Source: Duganella sp. Leaf126 (GTDB lineage: Bacteria; Pseudomonadota; Gammaproteobacteria; Burkholderiales; Burkholderiaceae_D). Taken from it: DNA of 64,000 bases. Both the position numbers and the translations under genes were made by a program. Below the pieces are notes generated by a model. The model searched no databases. It saw only the letters and a program-made list of their open reading frames with translations, and was not told the DNA's origin. Shown here in pieces: positions 27,618 through 34,871 of this stretch. Where the stretch lies: positions 62,656 through 126,655 of the forward strand of contig NZ_LMNW01000012.1 of NCBI RefSeq assembly GCF_001423125.1, given 5' to 3'. The first letter of the stretch is position 1; every line of letters starts with the position of its first letter.

Positions 27618-28121
27618 TCAAAGGAGATCGCAAGGAGATGACGCATGTTCATTGATTTGTGCGAATTTTCCGCCTTTAATTACTTCGCGAATTTCAGCGA
27701 CTACTTCATCGCGAAGTAATATTGGCTGCGTATTCCAGGTCGCATTTACATAGGGCTGGTTCAGAAATTTTTGACCGAATTCTACAGAAACATCCTCGCT
27801 GTTCTTAAAATGAAAAATTATTTTATTTCTAACTTCAAATTTTTTTCTTGAAATTAATTGATCTTGAGGTAAATCACGCGCTGTGAGTAGAATTTTCAGT
27901 AGTTGAAAAGATTTATCCGGACCATCGATAAAATATTTACATCCAATTTTTTGCAAAATTGCATCATTAATATGTGTTCCAAATAATAGTCTTGCGGGAA
28001 TAAAGGCTGCATCTGCGGACACGGGATTATCTAACTTTCCCGTGTCCATATTAGGATCCGCAAAACTCGCTAAAGGTAAGAGCGAAGCTACTGTGAATAG
28101 CGAAAATAGTAGATTTTTCAT
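27618..28121 (-). CDS. secreted protein of unknown function in the AT-rich islet
   Basis: A 167-residue protein. A clear signal peptide (MKNLLFSLFTVASLLPLASFADP) shows export. The mature part has two Cys residues (IGCKYF near the middle, SPCDLL at the very end) that could form a disulfide, and otherwise no motif I know. Codon use is AT-rich (many TTT, AAA, ATT), unlike the surrounding chromosome. It sits directly upstream of the metallopeptidase/Hint remnant on the same strand (8 bases between its stop and that open frame). It could be a periplasmic immunity or adaptor protein, but that is inference from position only. Confidence 0.7.
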   Translation of the reverse strand: MKNLLFSLFTVASLLPLASFADPNMDTGKLDNPVSADAAFIPARLLFGTHINDAILQKIGCKYFIDGPDKSFQLLKILLTARDLPQDQLISRKKFEVRNKIIFHFKNSEDVSVEFGQKFLNQPYVNATWNTQPILLRDEVVAEIREVIKGGKFAQINEHASSPCDLL

Positions 28122-28232
28122 GTGCTTGTAAAAATATGGAACTCCAAAACAGACATGTTCGGTGTTTGAGCGTCACCATTCTGATTCGGTCAATGATGAA
28201 GTACTCTACGTGTCAAAAAATACAATATCAAA

Positions 28233-28616
28233 TCATTTTGTGTAAGTTAACGTAACGCCATGTTTCATTGTATTTCCGTTATCGCATGTAGCTGATGCAC
28301 CGGTAGCAGAAGTGGTTGGATATGGAGGCGTTGAAATTAGGTCCTTAAATCCTTCGACGTCCTCAACGCGCCTATAATCCTTGCGAGAGTCGGACGGAGG
28401 AGTCAGAGCAGACTTCCGCGATCAACCATAGCCTTTTAGCTGTTGGTAGCTCGAGCAGCTCACGACCAGGCCGGAAGCTTTACTGTTGCCAAAGCCTTCT
28501 GCTGGATAGCTGGTGCGCTTGCTACTGATTGGCGGTTTTACACTCCGAGCGACTAACAGGGATAATTCAAGCTGATGCGTCCTTTGAATGTCCACGGTTT
28601 GTCTTGCTGTAGCAAA
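28233..28616 (-). pseudogene. coding remnant with internal stop
   Basis: One frame runs from after a TAG at 28617-28619 to TGA at 28233-28235, broken by a single TGA at 28422-28424. The first part reads LSLLVARSVKPPISSKRTSY and PAEGFGNSKASGLVVSCSS. The second part reads DSRKDYRRVEDVEGFKDL, then TPPYPTTSATGASATCDNG, ending GVTLTYTK. Composition is balanced and protein-like on both sides of the stop. There is no start codon with a ribosome-binding site. I do not recognise the family. Confidence 0.4.
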
Positions 28617-28705
28617 CTACTTGCTCCAGCGTGCCTTTGCTCTATGTCGATCGTTACCTGTTCAGATAGTTTGTAGTCAGCCACCACGTAGCGATGATCG
28701 GCCAC
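28553..28705 (-). pseudogene. 50-codon coding fragment
   Basis: Starting at a GTG (28703-28705) immediately after a stop, the frame reads VADHRYVVADYKLSEQVTID, then EQRHAGASSLLQQDKPW, and stops at 28553. It overlaps the other remnant in a different frame, which fits a frameshifted or rearranged old gene. The evidence is only that the reading looks like protein; it could also be chance. Confidence 0.3.
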
Positions 28706-28923
28706 TCAGGCACATGAGCTTTAAACAGTCCAAGATGCTGCTAAGTCAAGCGAAAACCTGGCCTCGGCAGTCTGAGTATTGCATCTGTGAAGTCGAGGGC
28801 GAATTTCCACCTATACCCGGCTACGTTCGCAAGATTCAGGTTACTGCGCTCGCGACCGTTTGCCGAAGCAGGAAGACGGGGATCCAAAAGTTAAAATATA
28901 AAAATTGCAAGCATGCTCGGAAT

Positions 28924-29472
28924 TTATCGATCACCGAGCCCGGCGCAAAACTCGTCGAACAATGCCAGCCCTTCAGGCCAAGGGCCATAGCCGGCGTCGC
29001 CGTTGATGTGGCCGGCGTTGCCGATCTCGATGCAGGTGCTGCCCCAGGCCGATGCGAACTGGCGGGCGCGGGTGATGTCGACATACGGATCGTTGCTGCT
29101 GGCGACGATCAGCGTCGGGAAGGGCAGCGGCGCCAGTTGCATCGGCTGGAAGCCGGTGGTGCAGTCGGGGTAGGTGGGGGCGTCGGTGTCGGAAGGGGCG
29201 ACCAGGAAGGCGCCGGCCGCCTTGTACTGCGAGCCCGATGCGGCCCAGCGCGTGATCAGTGCGCAGCTCAGGCTGTGGGCGACCAGTACCGGCGGCTCGG
29301 CGCAGCGGCCGATGGCGGCGTCGAGCTCGGCCACCCAGGTGCCGGCGTCCGGCGTTTCCCAGTCGCTGTGTTCCACCCGCCGCCAGTCCGGGCGCTGCTG
29401 CTGCCACTGGCTTTGCCAGTGCGCGGGACCTGAATTCCATAATCCTGCCAGCACCAATACCTGTTGCGCCAT
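28924..29472 (-). CDS. RBBP9/YdeN-family serine hydrolase
   Basis: A 182-residue small alpha/beta hydrolase. LVLAGLWNSGPAHWQSQW at the start and the nucleophile elbow VAHSLSC (Ser in HSLS) are typical of the RBBP9/YdeN family. SSNDPYVDITRARQFA provides the acid, and NAGHINGDAGYGPWPEG provides the His. The true start is ATG 29472, which has GGAGAGG eight bases upstream. A longer open frame to 29616 includes an AT-rich Phe run and is not coding. The substrate is unknown. Confidence 0.85.
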   Translation of the reverse strand: MAQQVLVLAGLWNSGPAHWQSQWQQQRPDWRRVEHSDWETPDAGTWVAELDAAIGRCAEPPVLVAHSLSCALITRWAASGSQYKAAGAFLVAPSDTDAPTYPDCTTGFQPMQLAPLPFPTLIVASSNDPYVDITRARQFASAWGSTCIEIGNAGHINGDAGYGPWPEGLALFDEFCAGLGDR

Positions 29473-29557
29473 GTCCGCCTCTCCCGTCGCGTCGTAGCAA
29501 CATGATAACCGAGGCAGGGAGCAGTGCGGCAATTGCCTAAATGGCATGGGCTGCGTA

Positions 29558-29590
29558 TCGAAAAAAAATCGAAAAAAAATCGAAAAATAA
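29558..29590. repeat. phased A-tracts (three 11-base units)
   Basis: TCGAAAAAAAA occurs at 29558-29568 and 29569-29579, and a third unit starts at 29580 (TCGAAAAATAA). The 11-base period is close to one helical turn, so the A-tracts lie on one face and should bend the DNA. They end just before the first sigma-28-like motif. Confidence 0.75.
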
Positions 29591-29603
29591 TTCGGAAAAA
29601 CCC

Positions 29604-29630
29604 TCAAGTTACCCAAAACGCTGCCGTTAC
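29604..29630 (+). promoter_or_regulatory. sigma-28 (FliA)-like promoter motif, copy 1
   Basis: TCAAGTT (29604-29610), 12 bases, GCCGTTAC (29623-29630). The enterobacterial FliA consensus is TAAAGTTT, 11 bases, GCCGATAA, so spacing is exact and most positions agree. It points toward flhD, 419 bases away. Confidence 0.5.
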
Positions 29631-29732
29631 CAGGTTCAGGATACGGGGAAATGGGTCTGAAAAGGCGCAGGTCGCCGTCCCGGGTTGCAAAAAGGTAGTT
29701 AAAAATAATTGAAAATTTTTTCGTGGAAACCC

Positions 29733-29759
29733 TAAAGTTCCCGAAAATGCTGCCGTAAC
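29733..29759 (+). promoter_or_regulatory. sigma-28 (FliA)-like promoter motif, copy 2
   Basis: TAAAGTT (29733-29739), 12 bases, GCCGTAAC (29752-29759). It has the same spacing as copy 1 and lies 129 bases downstream. Flanks are also alike: AAATAATT upstream, AAACCCT just before, and CCAG..TCAG after. The two are therefore one duplicated promoter segment. Confidence 0.55.
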
Positions 29760-30049
29760 CAGCTCAGATGTAGCAAAAAAGCGTCGCTCGCAACAAGATT
29801 TTTGGGCCGGTTTCATCACCTTTCCAGGATTTTTTTGAAGACTGTCAGCCGCCAAATGCCTACGCCGCAAGGGCGTAGACCCCCGATCTGCATGTGTTTG
29901 TAAGACAAACACGGACAGGTCGCGTTCGCTATTTCCCGACGGAAAATACGGAGGTGCACCTCTACTCGTATTTTTGTTGCTCCCGCAGAATGTATCTCAC
30001 TGGAAACGTAATTCCGCAGTGAAACACACGAACGAACTGGGAGATGGAA

Positions 30050-30367
30050 ATGACCGCAAACGACATGATGGCTGAGATCCGCGATGCTAACCTGAGCTAC
30101 CTGATGCTCGCGCAGCAAATGATTCGCGCTGACAAAGTCACCGCGATCTTCCGCCTCGGCATCGCTGCCGAAATCGCCGAACTGATCGAAGGCATGAGCA
30201 ATGCCCAGATCCTCAAGCTCGCAGGCGGCAACATGATGCTGGCCCGTTTCCGCTTCGACGACAGCGCCATCCTGTCGATGCTGACCAACTATAATAAAGA
30301 CCGCAACCTGGCGCAGTCGCACGCCGCCATCCTGATGGCCGGCCAGGCCGTTGAAGAAATCGCGTAA
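30050..30367 (+). CDS. flhD: flagellar master regulator subunit FlhD
   Basis: A 105-residue FlhD: LSYLMLAQQMIRADKVTAIFRLGI and FRFDDSAILSMLTNY are typical. FlhD forms the FlhD4C2 complex that activates class II flagellar operons with sigma-70. The ATG at 30050 is chosen over the one at 30044 because GGGAG (30039-30043) would sit directly against the latter but six bases from the former. flhC follows 51 bases later in the same transcript. Confidence 0.95.
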   Translation: MTANDMMAEIRDANLSYLMLAQQMIRADKVTAIFRLGIAAEIAELIEGMSNAQILKLAGGNMMLARFRFDDSAILSMLTNYNKDRNLAQSHAAILMAGQAVEEIA

Positions 30368-30418
30368 TCAGACCACGATACGTCGCCACCTATCTATCAG
30401 CAGCCGGGAGCCCAGATC

Positions 30419-30988
30419 ATGACCAAGAAAAGCGTAGTCTCCGAAGCCCAGGAAATCCAGCTGGCCATCGAACTGATCCAACTGGGCGCGCGCCTGCAGT
30501 TGCTCGAATCGGAAGTCTCGCTGTCGCGCGAGCGCCTGCTCAAGCTGTATAAAGAGTTGCGCGGCGTGTCGCCGCCGAAGGGTATGCTGCCGTTTTCGAC
30601 CGACTGGTTCCTGACCTGGCAGCCGAACATCCATAGCTCGCTGTTCATCAACATCCACCAGTTCCTGGTCACCCACGCTGGCGCTTCCGGCATCCAGGCC
30701 GTGATGAAGGCTTACCAGCTCTACCTCGAGCAGATGCCGCCGGCCCCGGGCGAAGAGCCGCTGCTGTCGCTGACCCGTGCCTGGACCCTGGTGCGCTTCT
30801 TCAGCAGCAAGATGCTGGAAACGGCCCACTGCGGCAAATGCCAGGGCAAGTTCGTGGTCAATGCCATGGATCTGCACGGCAGCTATGTCTGCGGCCTGTG
30901 CCACATGCCTTCGCGCGCCGGCAAGACCAAGGCGGCGCAAAAAGCACGCGACGCCGAACTGGTTGACGGCGACGCCCTGGCTGCGTGA
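30419..30988 (+). CDS. flhC: flagellar master regulator subunit FlhC
   Basis: A 189-residue FlhC. The zinc-binding four-cysteine cluster is present (C138, C141, C158, C161 in CGKC...CGLC) at the DNA-binding end. The central [12 protein letters not shown] segment is conserved in the family. It binds DNA with FlhD upstream of flagellar class II genes. The stop overlaps the next gene's GTG start (GTGA), coupling it to the methyltransferase. Confidence 0.95.
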   Translation: MTKKSVVSEAQEIQLAIELIQLGARLQLLESEVSLSRERLLKLYKELRGVSPPKGMLPFSTDWFLTWQPNIHSSLFINIHQFLVTHAGASGIQAVMKAYQLYLEQMPPAPGEEPLLSLTRAWTLVRFFSSKMLETAHCGKCQGKFVVNAMDLHGSYVCGLCHMPSRAGKTKAAQKARDAELVDGDALAA

Positions 30989-31791
30989 CCCGCCCACCTT
31001 CCTCCATTCTCTCCCGCCTGGTCCGCACGCCTGCCGTGCGGGCCCTGCTGATCCAGTGCGGCGCTGCGCCGCTGACGCTGGTCCTGGTCTATCTGCTAGC
31101 CTCGCTGCGCCTGAGCTGGTTGTATCCGGTCAGCTATCTGACCGTGGCCGTGGTCCACGGGCTGGTCGCGGCTGCCATCACCTGGCGCGCCGGACTGGCG
31201 CCGTGGTGGCGCCTGATCGAGCTGCTGTTTCCGCTGGCCGTGCTGGCGGCGCTGGCGCTGCAGCTGCCGTCGTGGATCTTCCTGCTGGTCTTTCTCGTCC
31301 TGCTGGGCTGGTACTGGTCCACGTTCCGCACCCAGGTGCCGTATTTTCCGTCCAGCCCCGGCGTGTGGGATGCCGTGCGCCAGCAACTGCCCGAACCGCG
31401 CGCCGGCGGCGGGCGCCTGCGCGTGATCGATATCGGCAGCGGGCTGGGCGGCTTTGTGCTGTACCTGGCGCGCGTGCGGCCCGATGTCGACGTGGTCGGC
31501 ATCGAGCTGGCCCCGCTGCCGTGGCTGACCAGCTGGCTGCGCGCCCGGCTGTCCGGCAGCCGCGCGCAGTTCCTCCGCGGCGACTACGAGCAGCTCGATT
31601 TCGGCCAGTTCGACCTGGTCTTCGCGTATCTGTCGCCGGCCGCGATGGGGCAATTGTGGCGCAAGGCGCAGGCTGAAATGTGTCCTGGTAGCAATTTAAT
31701 AAGCTATGAATTTGACATCTGCGGCAAGCCGCCCGATCTCGTCATTCACGCCACAAACGACACGACTCCCCTCTATAAATGGTACTTTTAA
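30985..31791 (+). CDS. membrane-anchored SAM-dependent methyltransferase in the flhC-motA gap
   Basis: A 268-residue protein. The first 120 residues hold about four membrane helices ([35 protein letters not shown]). The rest is a class I methyltransferase: [16 protein letters not shown] (motif I, SAM binding), VVGIELAP (acidic ribose ligand), [13 protein letters not shown] (motif IV). The start is GTG overlapping the flhC stop by four bases. The family is known only as a conserved membrane methyltransferase. Its setting suggests a link to motility, but no target is evident. Confidence 0.8.
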   Translation: MTRPPSSILSRLVRTPAVRALLIQCGAAPLTLVLVYLLASLRLSWLYPVSYLTVAVVHGLVAAAITWRAGLAPWWRLIELLFPLAVLAALALQLPSWIFLLVFLVLLGWYWSTFRTQVPYFPSSPGVWDAVRQQLPEPRAGGGRLRVIDIGSGLGGFVLYLARVRPDVDVVGIELAPLPWLTSWLRARLSGSRAQFLRGDYEQLDFGQFDLVFAYLSPAAMGQLWRKAQAEMCPGSNLISYEFDICGKPPDLVIHATNDTTPLYKWYF

Positions 31792-31920
31792 GCATCATTT
31801 GGCGTTATTCGCTTGCCCGGGGGCACTGAGACAAGCTATTGTAGTTCTACACGTAAATTTTATGAAATCGGGCCGCCGCGAGTTAATGTTTTGGCCCTTT
31901 TTCTTTTTCGGGAGCCTTTC

Positions 31921-32781
31921 TTGTTTGTCATCATCGGTTATGTAGTCATCATGGTCGGCGTCTTTGGCGGTTACGCCATGGCGGGCGGGCACCTGGCTGC
32001 GCTGTTCCAGCCGCTCGAACTGGTGATGATCGGCGGCGGCGCATTCGGCGCTTTCATTGCCGGCAATAATGCCAAGACCATCAAGGCCACCATGGGCGCG
32101 CTGCCCAAGCTGTTAAAAGGGTCCAAGTTCAACAAGGACCTGTACATGGAGCTCATGTCGCTGATGTTCGACGTGCTGTCCAAGGTCCGCAAGGAAGGCC
32201 TGATGTCGATCGAAGGCGATATCGACAGCCCCGAACAGAGCCCCGTGTTCAGCAAGTATCCGAGCGTGCTGGCCGACCACCACGTGGTCGAATTCATCAC
32301 CGATTACCTGCGCCTGATGGTGTCCGGGAATATGGATGCGTTCCAGATCGAAAACCTGATGGACAACGAGATCGACACTCACCACCACGAGGGCGCCGCG
32401 CCGGCCCACGCCATCGCCCGTCTCGGCGACGGCATGCCGGCCTTCGGTATCGTGGCGGCGGTGATGGGCGTGGTCCACACGATGGAAAACGTCGGCCTGC
32501 CGCCGGCCGAACTGGGCATCCTGATCGCCCACGCGCTGGTCGGTACCTTCCTCGGTATTCTGCTGGCCTACGGTTTCGTGGCGCCGCTGGCCAGCCTGCA
32601 CGAACAGAAGCTGGAAGAAGAAGCCAAGATGTACCAGTGCGTGAAGGTCATCCTGCTGGCCAGCCTGAACGGTTACGCGCCGGCGCTGGCGGTGGAGTTC
32701 GGTCGCAAGGTGCTGTACTCGACCGAGCGTCCGACCTTCGGCGAGCTGGAAGACCACATCAAGAAATCGAAATCCAAGTAA
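31921..32781 (+). CDS. motA: flagellar stator protein MotA
   Basis: A 286-residue MotA with four membrane helices and the cytoplasmic loop between helices 2 and 3. GDGMPAFGIVAAVMGVV contains the conserved Pro of helix 3, and GTFLGILLAYGFVAPLA is helix 4. The start is TTG 31921 because GGGAG lies six bases upstream and the first residues (FVIIGYVV) match the usual MotA N-terminus; an open frame from 31813 only adds non-homologous residues. MotA5B2 makes the proton channel that drives the flagellar rotor. Confidence 0.93.
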   Translation: MFVIIGYVVIMVGVFGGYAMAGGHLAALFQPLELVMIGGGAFGAFIAGNNAKTIKATMGALPKLLKGSKFNKDLYMELMSLMFDVLSKVRKEGLMSIEGDIDSPEQSPVFSKYPSVLADHHVVEFITDYLRLMVSGNMDAFQIENLMDNEIDTHHHEGAAPAHAIARLGDGMPAFGIVAAVMGVVHTMENVGLPPAELGILIAHALVGTFLGILLAYGFVAPLASLHEQKLEEEAKMYQCVKVILLASLNGYAPALAVEFGRKVLYSTERPTFGELEDHIKKSKSK

Positions 32782-32814
32782 TGGGTTACCCGATGTCCGG
32801 CTCAAGGAACCGAA

Positions 32815-33777
32815 ATGGCTGAAGAAGGCTTACGCCCGATTATCGTCAAGCGCATCAAGAAACACGGCGGCGGTCACCACGGCGGCGCGTGGAAGATCGC
32901 CTATGCCGACTTCGTGACGGCGATGATGGCGTTTTTCCTGCTCATGTGGCTGCTCGGCTCCACCACCAAGGGCGATTTGAACGGCATCTCCGAATACTTT
33001 AAAACGCCGTTGAAGGTGGCGATGCAGGGCGGCTCGGGCAGCGGCGACAGCAGCTCGGTGATCCAGGGCGGCGGCACCGACTTGACGCGCAAGACCGGCC
33101 AGGTCAAGGCCAGCGATGCGCCGACCGAACAGAAGACCTACAACCTCAACGCGGCCAAGAAGGCGCTCGAAGCCGAGGAAAAAGACCGCCTGAAAAATCT
33201 CAAGCAGAAGATCGAGCAGAAGATCGACGCCAACCCGGTGCTGACCAAGTTCAAGAACCAGCTGCTGCTCGACATTACCAGCGAAGGCTTGCGGATCCAG
33301 ATCGTCGACGAACAGAACCGGCCGATGTTCAATTCGGCGCGCGCCGAGCTGCAGCCGTATTTCAAGGACATCCTGCACGAGATCGGTTTTGTGCTGAACG
33401 ATGTGCCGAACCGCATCGGCCTCACCGGCCACACCGATTCGACGCCGTATATGAGCGAGACCGGCTACAGCAACTGGGAATTGTCGGCCGACCGCGCCAA
33501 TGCCTCGCGCCGCGAACTGATTGCGGGCGGCATGTCCGACGCCAAGGTGCTGCGGGTGACCGGCCTGGCGTCGGCCGCCAACCTCGACAAGGCTGATCCG
33601 TTCAATCCGATCAACCGCCGCATCAGCATCCTGGTGATGAACAAGCGTACCGAGGAAAGCGTGATCCGCGACGGCGGCCGCCAGATCGAGGTCGGCGCCG
33701 AGGAGGGCACGGTCGAAGACGGTCCGGCAGCACCGCCGGCAACGGCGGCGCCGGCGGGACCGCCGGTACGCAAATGA
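32815..33777 (+). CDS. motB: flagellar stator protein MotB
   Basis: A 320-residue MotB. The single membrane helix includes the proton-carrying Asp in YADFVTAMMAFFLLMWL (about residue 33). The C-terminal OmpA-like domain binds peptidoglycan (LTGHTDSTPY and NWELSADRANASRREL). Between them is a plug/linker region of charged residues (EAEEKDRLKNLKQKIEQKI). The tail is Ala/Pro-rich. Its ATG lies 33 bases after motA, preceded by CAAGGA. Confidence 0.95.
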   Translation: MAEEGLRPIIVKRIKKHGGGHHGGAWKIAYADFVTAMMAFFLLMWLLGSTTKGDLNGISEYFKTPLKVAMQGGSGSGDSSSVIQGGGTDLTRKTGQVKASDAPTEQKTYNLNAAKKALEAEEKDRLKNLKQKIEQKIDANPVLTKFKNQLLLDITSEGLRIQIVDEQNRPMFNSARAELQPYFKDILHEIGFVLNDVPNRIGLTGHTDSTPYMSETGYSNWELSADRANASRRELIAGGMSDAKVLRVTGLASAANLDKADPFNPINRRISILVMNKRTEESVIRDGGRQIEVGAEEGTVEDGPAAPPATAAPAGPPVRK

Positions 33778-33829
33778 TGCGACGCCACGAATTTACGCAG
33801 CCAGCAGCAAGAGTAATCACGAGACTTAT

Positions 33830-34378
33830 ATGACGAGAAAAAAAATCCTGGGGTCGCATGTCAAACGCCTGATGTCGGGCGTGTCCGACCACGGGCTCAA
33901 GCATCTGACCGAGGTCGAAACCGACTTGATCCAGACCCGGCTGCTGCTGGAGGAGGCGATCGACAAGCTGTCGTTCAACTTCATGGCCATCCACCAGGCA
34001 GTGACGGGCGAACAGGCCACCATCGACCGCCTGCTCGCGGGCGCCGACATCACGGCCGACCAGCGCGCCCGGCTCGAGGCCCTGCCCGGGCAGCTGGGCA
34101 CGTATGTGAATGCGGCCGTGGTCAGCCTGCAGTTCCAGGACATGACCGGCCAGCTGCTCGACCGCACGCTCAAGCGCGTGAACGGCTTGCGCGATTTCCT
34201 CGGCAAGCTGGGCGAGCATGGCGCGGAAATGACGGCCGAGAGCGAGGATGAGAAAATCGTCGAACTGCTCGGCAAGGTCAGCATTGCGCTGACCGTCCAG
34301 AGCCTGGAATTGAGCAGCGTGCTGCGCAAGGCCGTACATCAGCAACACATGGAGAGCGGCGACATCGAACTGTTCTGA
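33830..34378 (+). CDS. CheZ-like CheY-P phosphatase
   Basis: A 182-residue all-helical protein. LQFQDMTGQLLDRTLKRV matches the catalytic helix of CheZ (DLTGQ), with Asp104 and Gln108 as the DxxxQ pair. This is the chemistry residue set by which CheZ speeds CheY-P hydrolysis. A long N-terminal helix pair and a helical C-terminus follow the CheZ plan. The C-terminal end is SGDIELF, close to the end of CheD in this same cluster (GGEIDLF). The gene lies between motB and the first cheY, and no other CheZ follows the second cheY. I therefore think it is this organism's CheZ, although identity to E. coli CheZ is low. Confidence 0.68.
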   Translation: MTRKKILGSHVKRLMSGVSDHGLKHLTEVETDLIQTRLLLEEAIDKLSFNFMAIHQAVTGEQATIDRLLAGADITADQRARLEALPGQLGTYVNAAVVSLQFQDMTGQLLDRTLKRVNGLRDFLGKLGEHGAEMTAESEDEKIVELLGKVSIALTVQSLELSSVLRKAVHQQHMESGDIELF

Positions 34379-34460
34379 ACCGCGCGTGAAAATCGCCCGA
34401 GCAGCGCCGATACGACCCTGATATGCCGGAACACCGGCAATAATTTTAGTGAGAACCAAG

Positions 34461-34826
34461 ATGGCCAAGACAATACTTGCAGTTGATGATTCCAGTTCCC
34501 AGCGCCAGATGGTGGCCTTCAGCCTGAAGGCGGCCGGCTACGACGTGGTCGAAGCCGTGGACGGCATGGACGGCCTGGAAAAAGCGCGGCTGCAACAGGT
34601 CGACATGGTGTTGACCGACCAGAATATGCCGCGCATGGACGGCCTGGAACTGATCAGGATGCTGCGTCAGCTGCCCAGCTACGCCAAGACCCCGATTTTG
34701 ATGCTGACGACCGAGTCGTCGGACGAGATGAAGAACAAGGGCCGCGCTGCCGGCGCCAACGGCTGGCTGGTCAAGCCGTTCGATCCGCAGCGGCTCAACG
34801 AGGTGGTGAAGAAAGTCATCGGCTGA
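34461..34826 (+). CDS. CheY-like response regulator (first copy)
   Basis: A 121-residue single receiver domain: acidic pair in AVDDSSSQ, phosphoacceptor Asp53 in LTDQNMPRMDGL, Thr in MLTTESS and Lys in VKPFDP. ATG 34461 is preferred over the GTG at 34449. It lies 46 bases before cheA. Compared with the second CheY (42273) it diverges around the activation loop and may be the kinase-sink or a non-motor partner; which one binds FliM cannot be told from sequence alone. Confidence 0.88.
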   Translation: MAKTILAVDDSSSQRQMVAFSLKAAGYDVVEAVDGMDGLEKARLQQVDMVLTDQNMPRMDGLELIRMLRQLPSYAKTPILMLTTESSDEMKNKGRAAGANGWLVKPFDPQRLNEVVKKVIG

Positions 34827-34871
34827 CAGGACGTATGCAATGATGCTGAGCGAACTTTACGGAGTAGCACC

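Larger units (their letters stand above)
28122..28923. other. gene-free stretch of the islet with decayed coding fragments
   Basis: These 802 bases contain no intact gene. On the minus strand two protein-like pieces can be read; they are listed separately at 28233-28616 and 28553-28705. A short + strand frame (28718-28860) also reads smoothly (LLSQAKTWPRQSEYC) but has no support. No transposase motif, integrase motif or terminal inverted repeat was recognised. Confidence 0.5.
29473..30049. promoter_or_regulatory. flhDC upstream control region and long leader
   Basis: These 577 bases contain no gene. From left to right they hold phased A-tracts, two sigma-28-like promoter motifs inside an imperfect duplication (all listed separately) and a leader of about 280 bases. 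Leader elements are a hairpin CTACGCC-gcaag-GGCGTAG (29860-29878), a perfect palindrome GTGTTTGT-aag-ACAAACAC (29894-29912) and a 12-base palindrome GAGGTGCACCTC near 29952. Several GGA trinucleotides, including CACGGACAGG, lie in the leader and could serve CsrA-type binding. Confidence 0.6.

Noticed and set aside
28588-29433. A + strand frame of 281 codons across the islet edge and the hydrolase
   Set aside because: Its second half is antisense to the RBBP9-type hydrolase; the first half has no ribosome-binding site and no family match I know.
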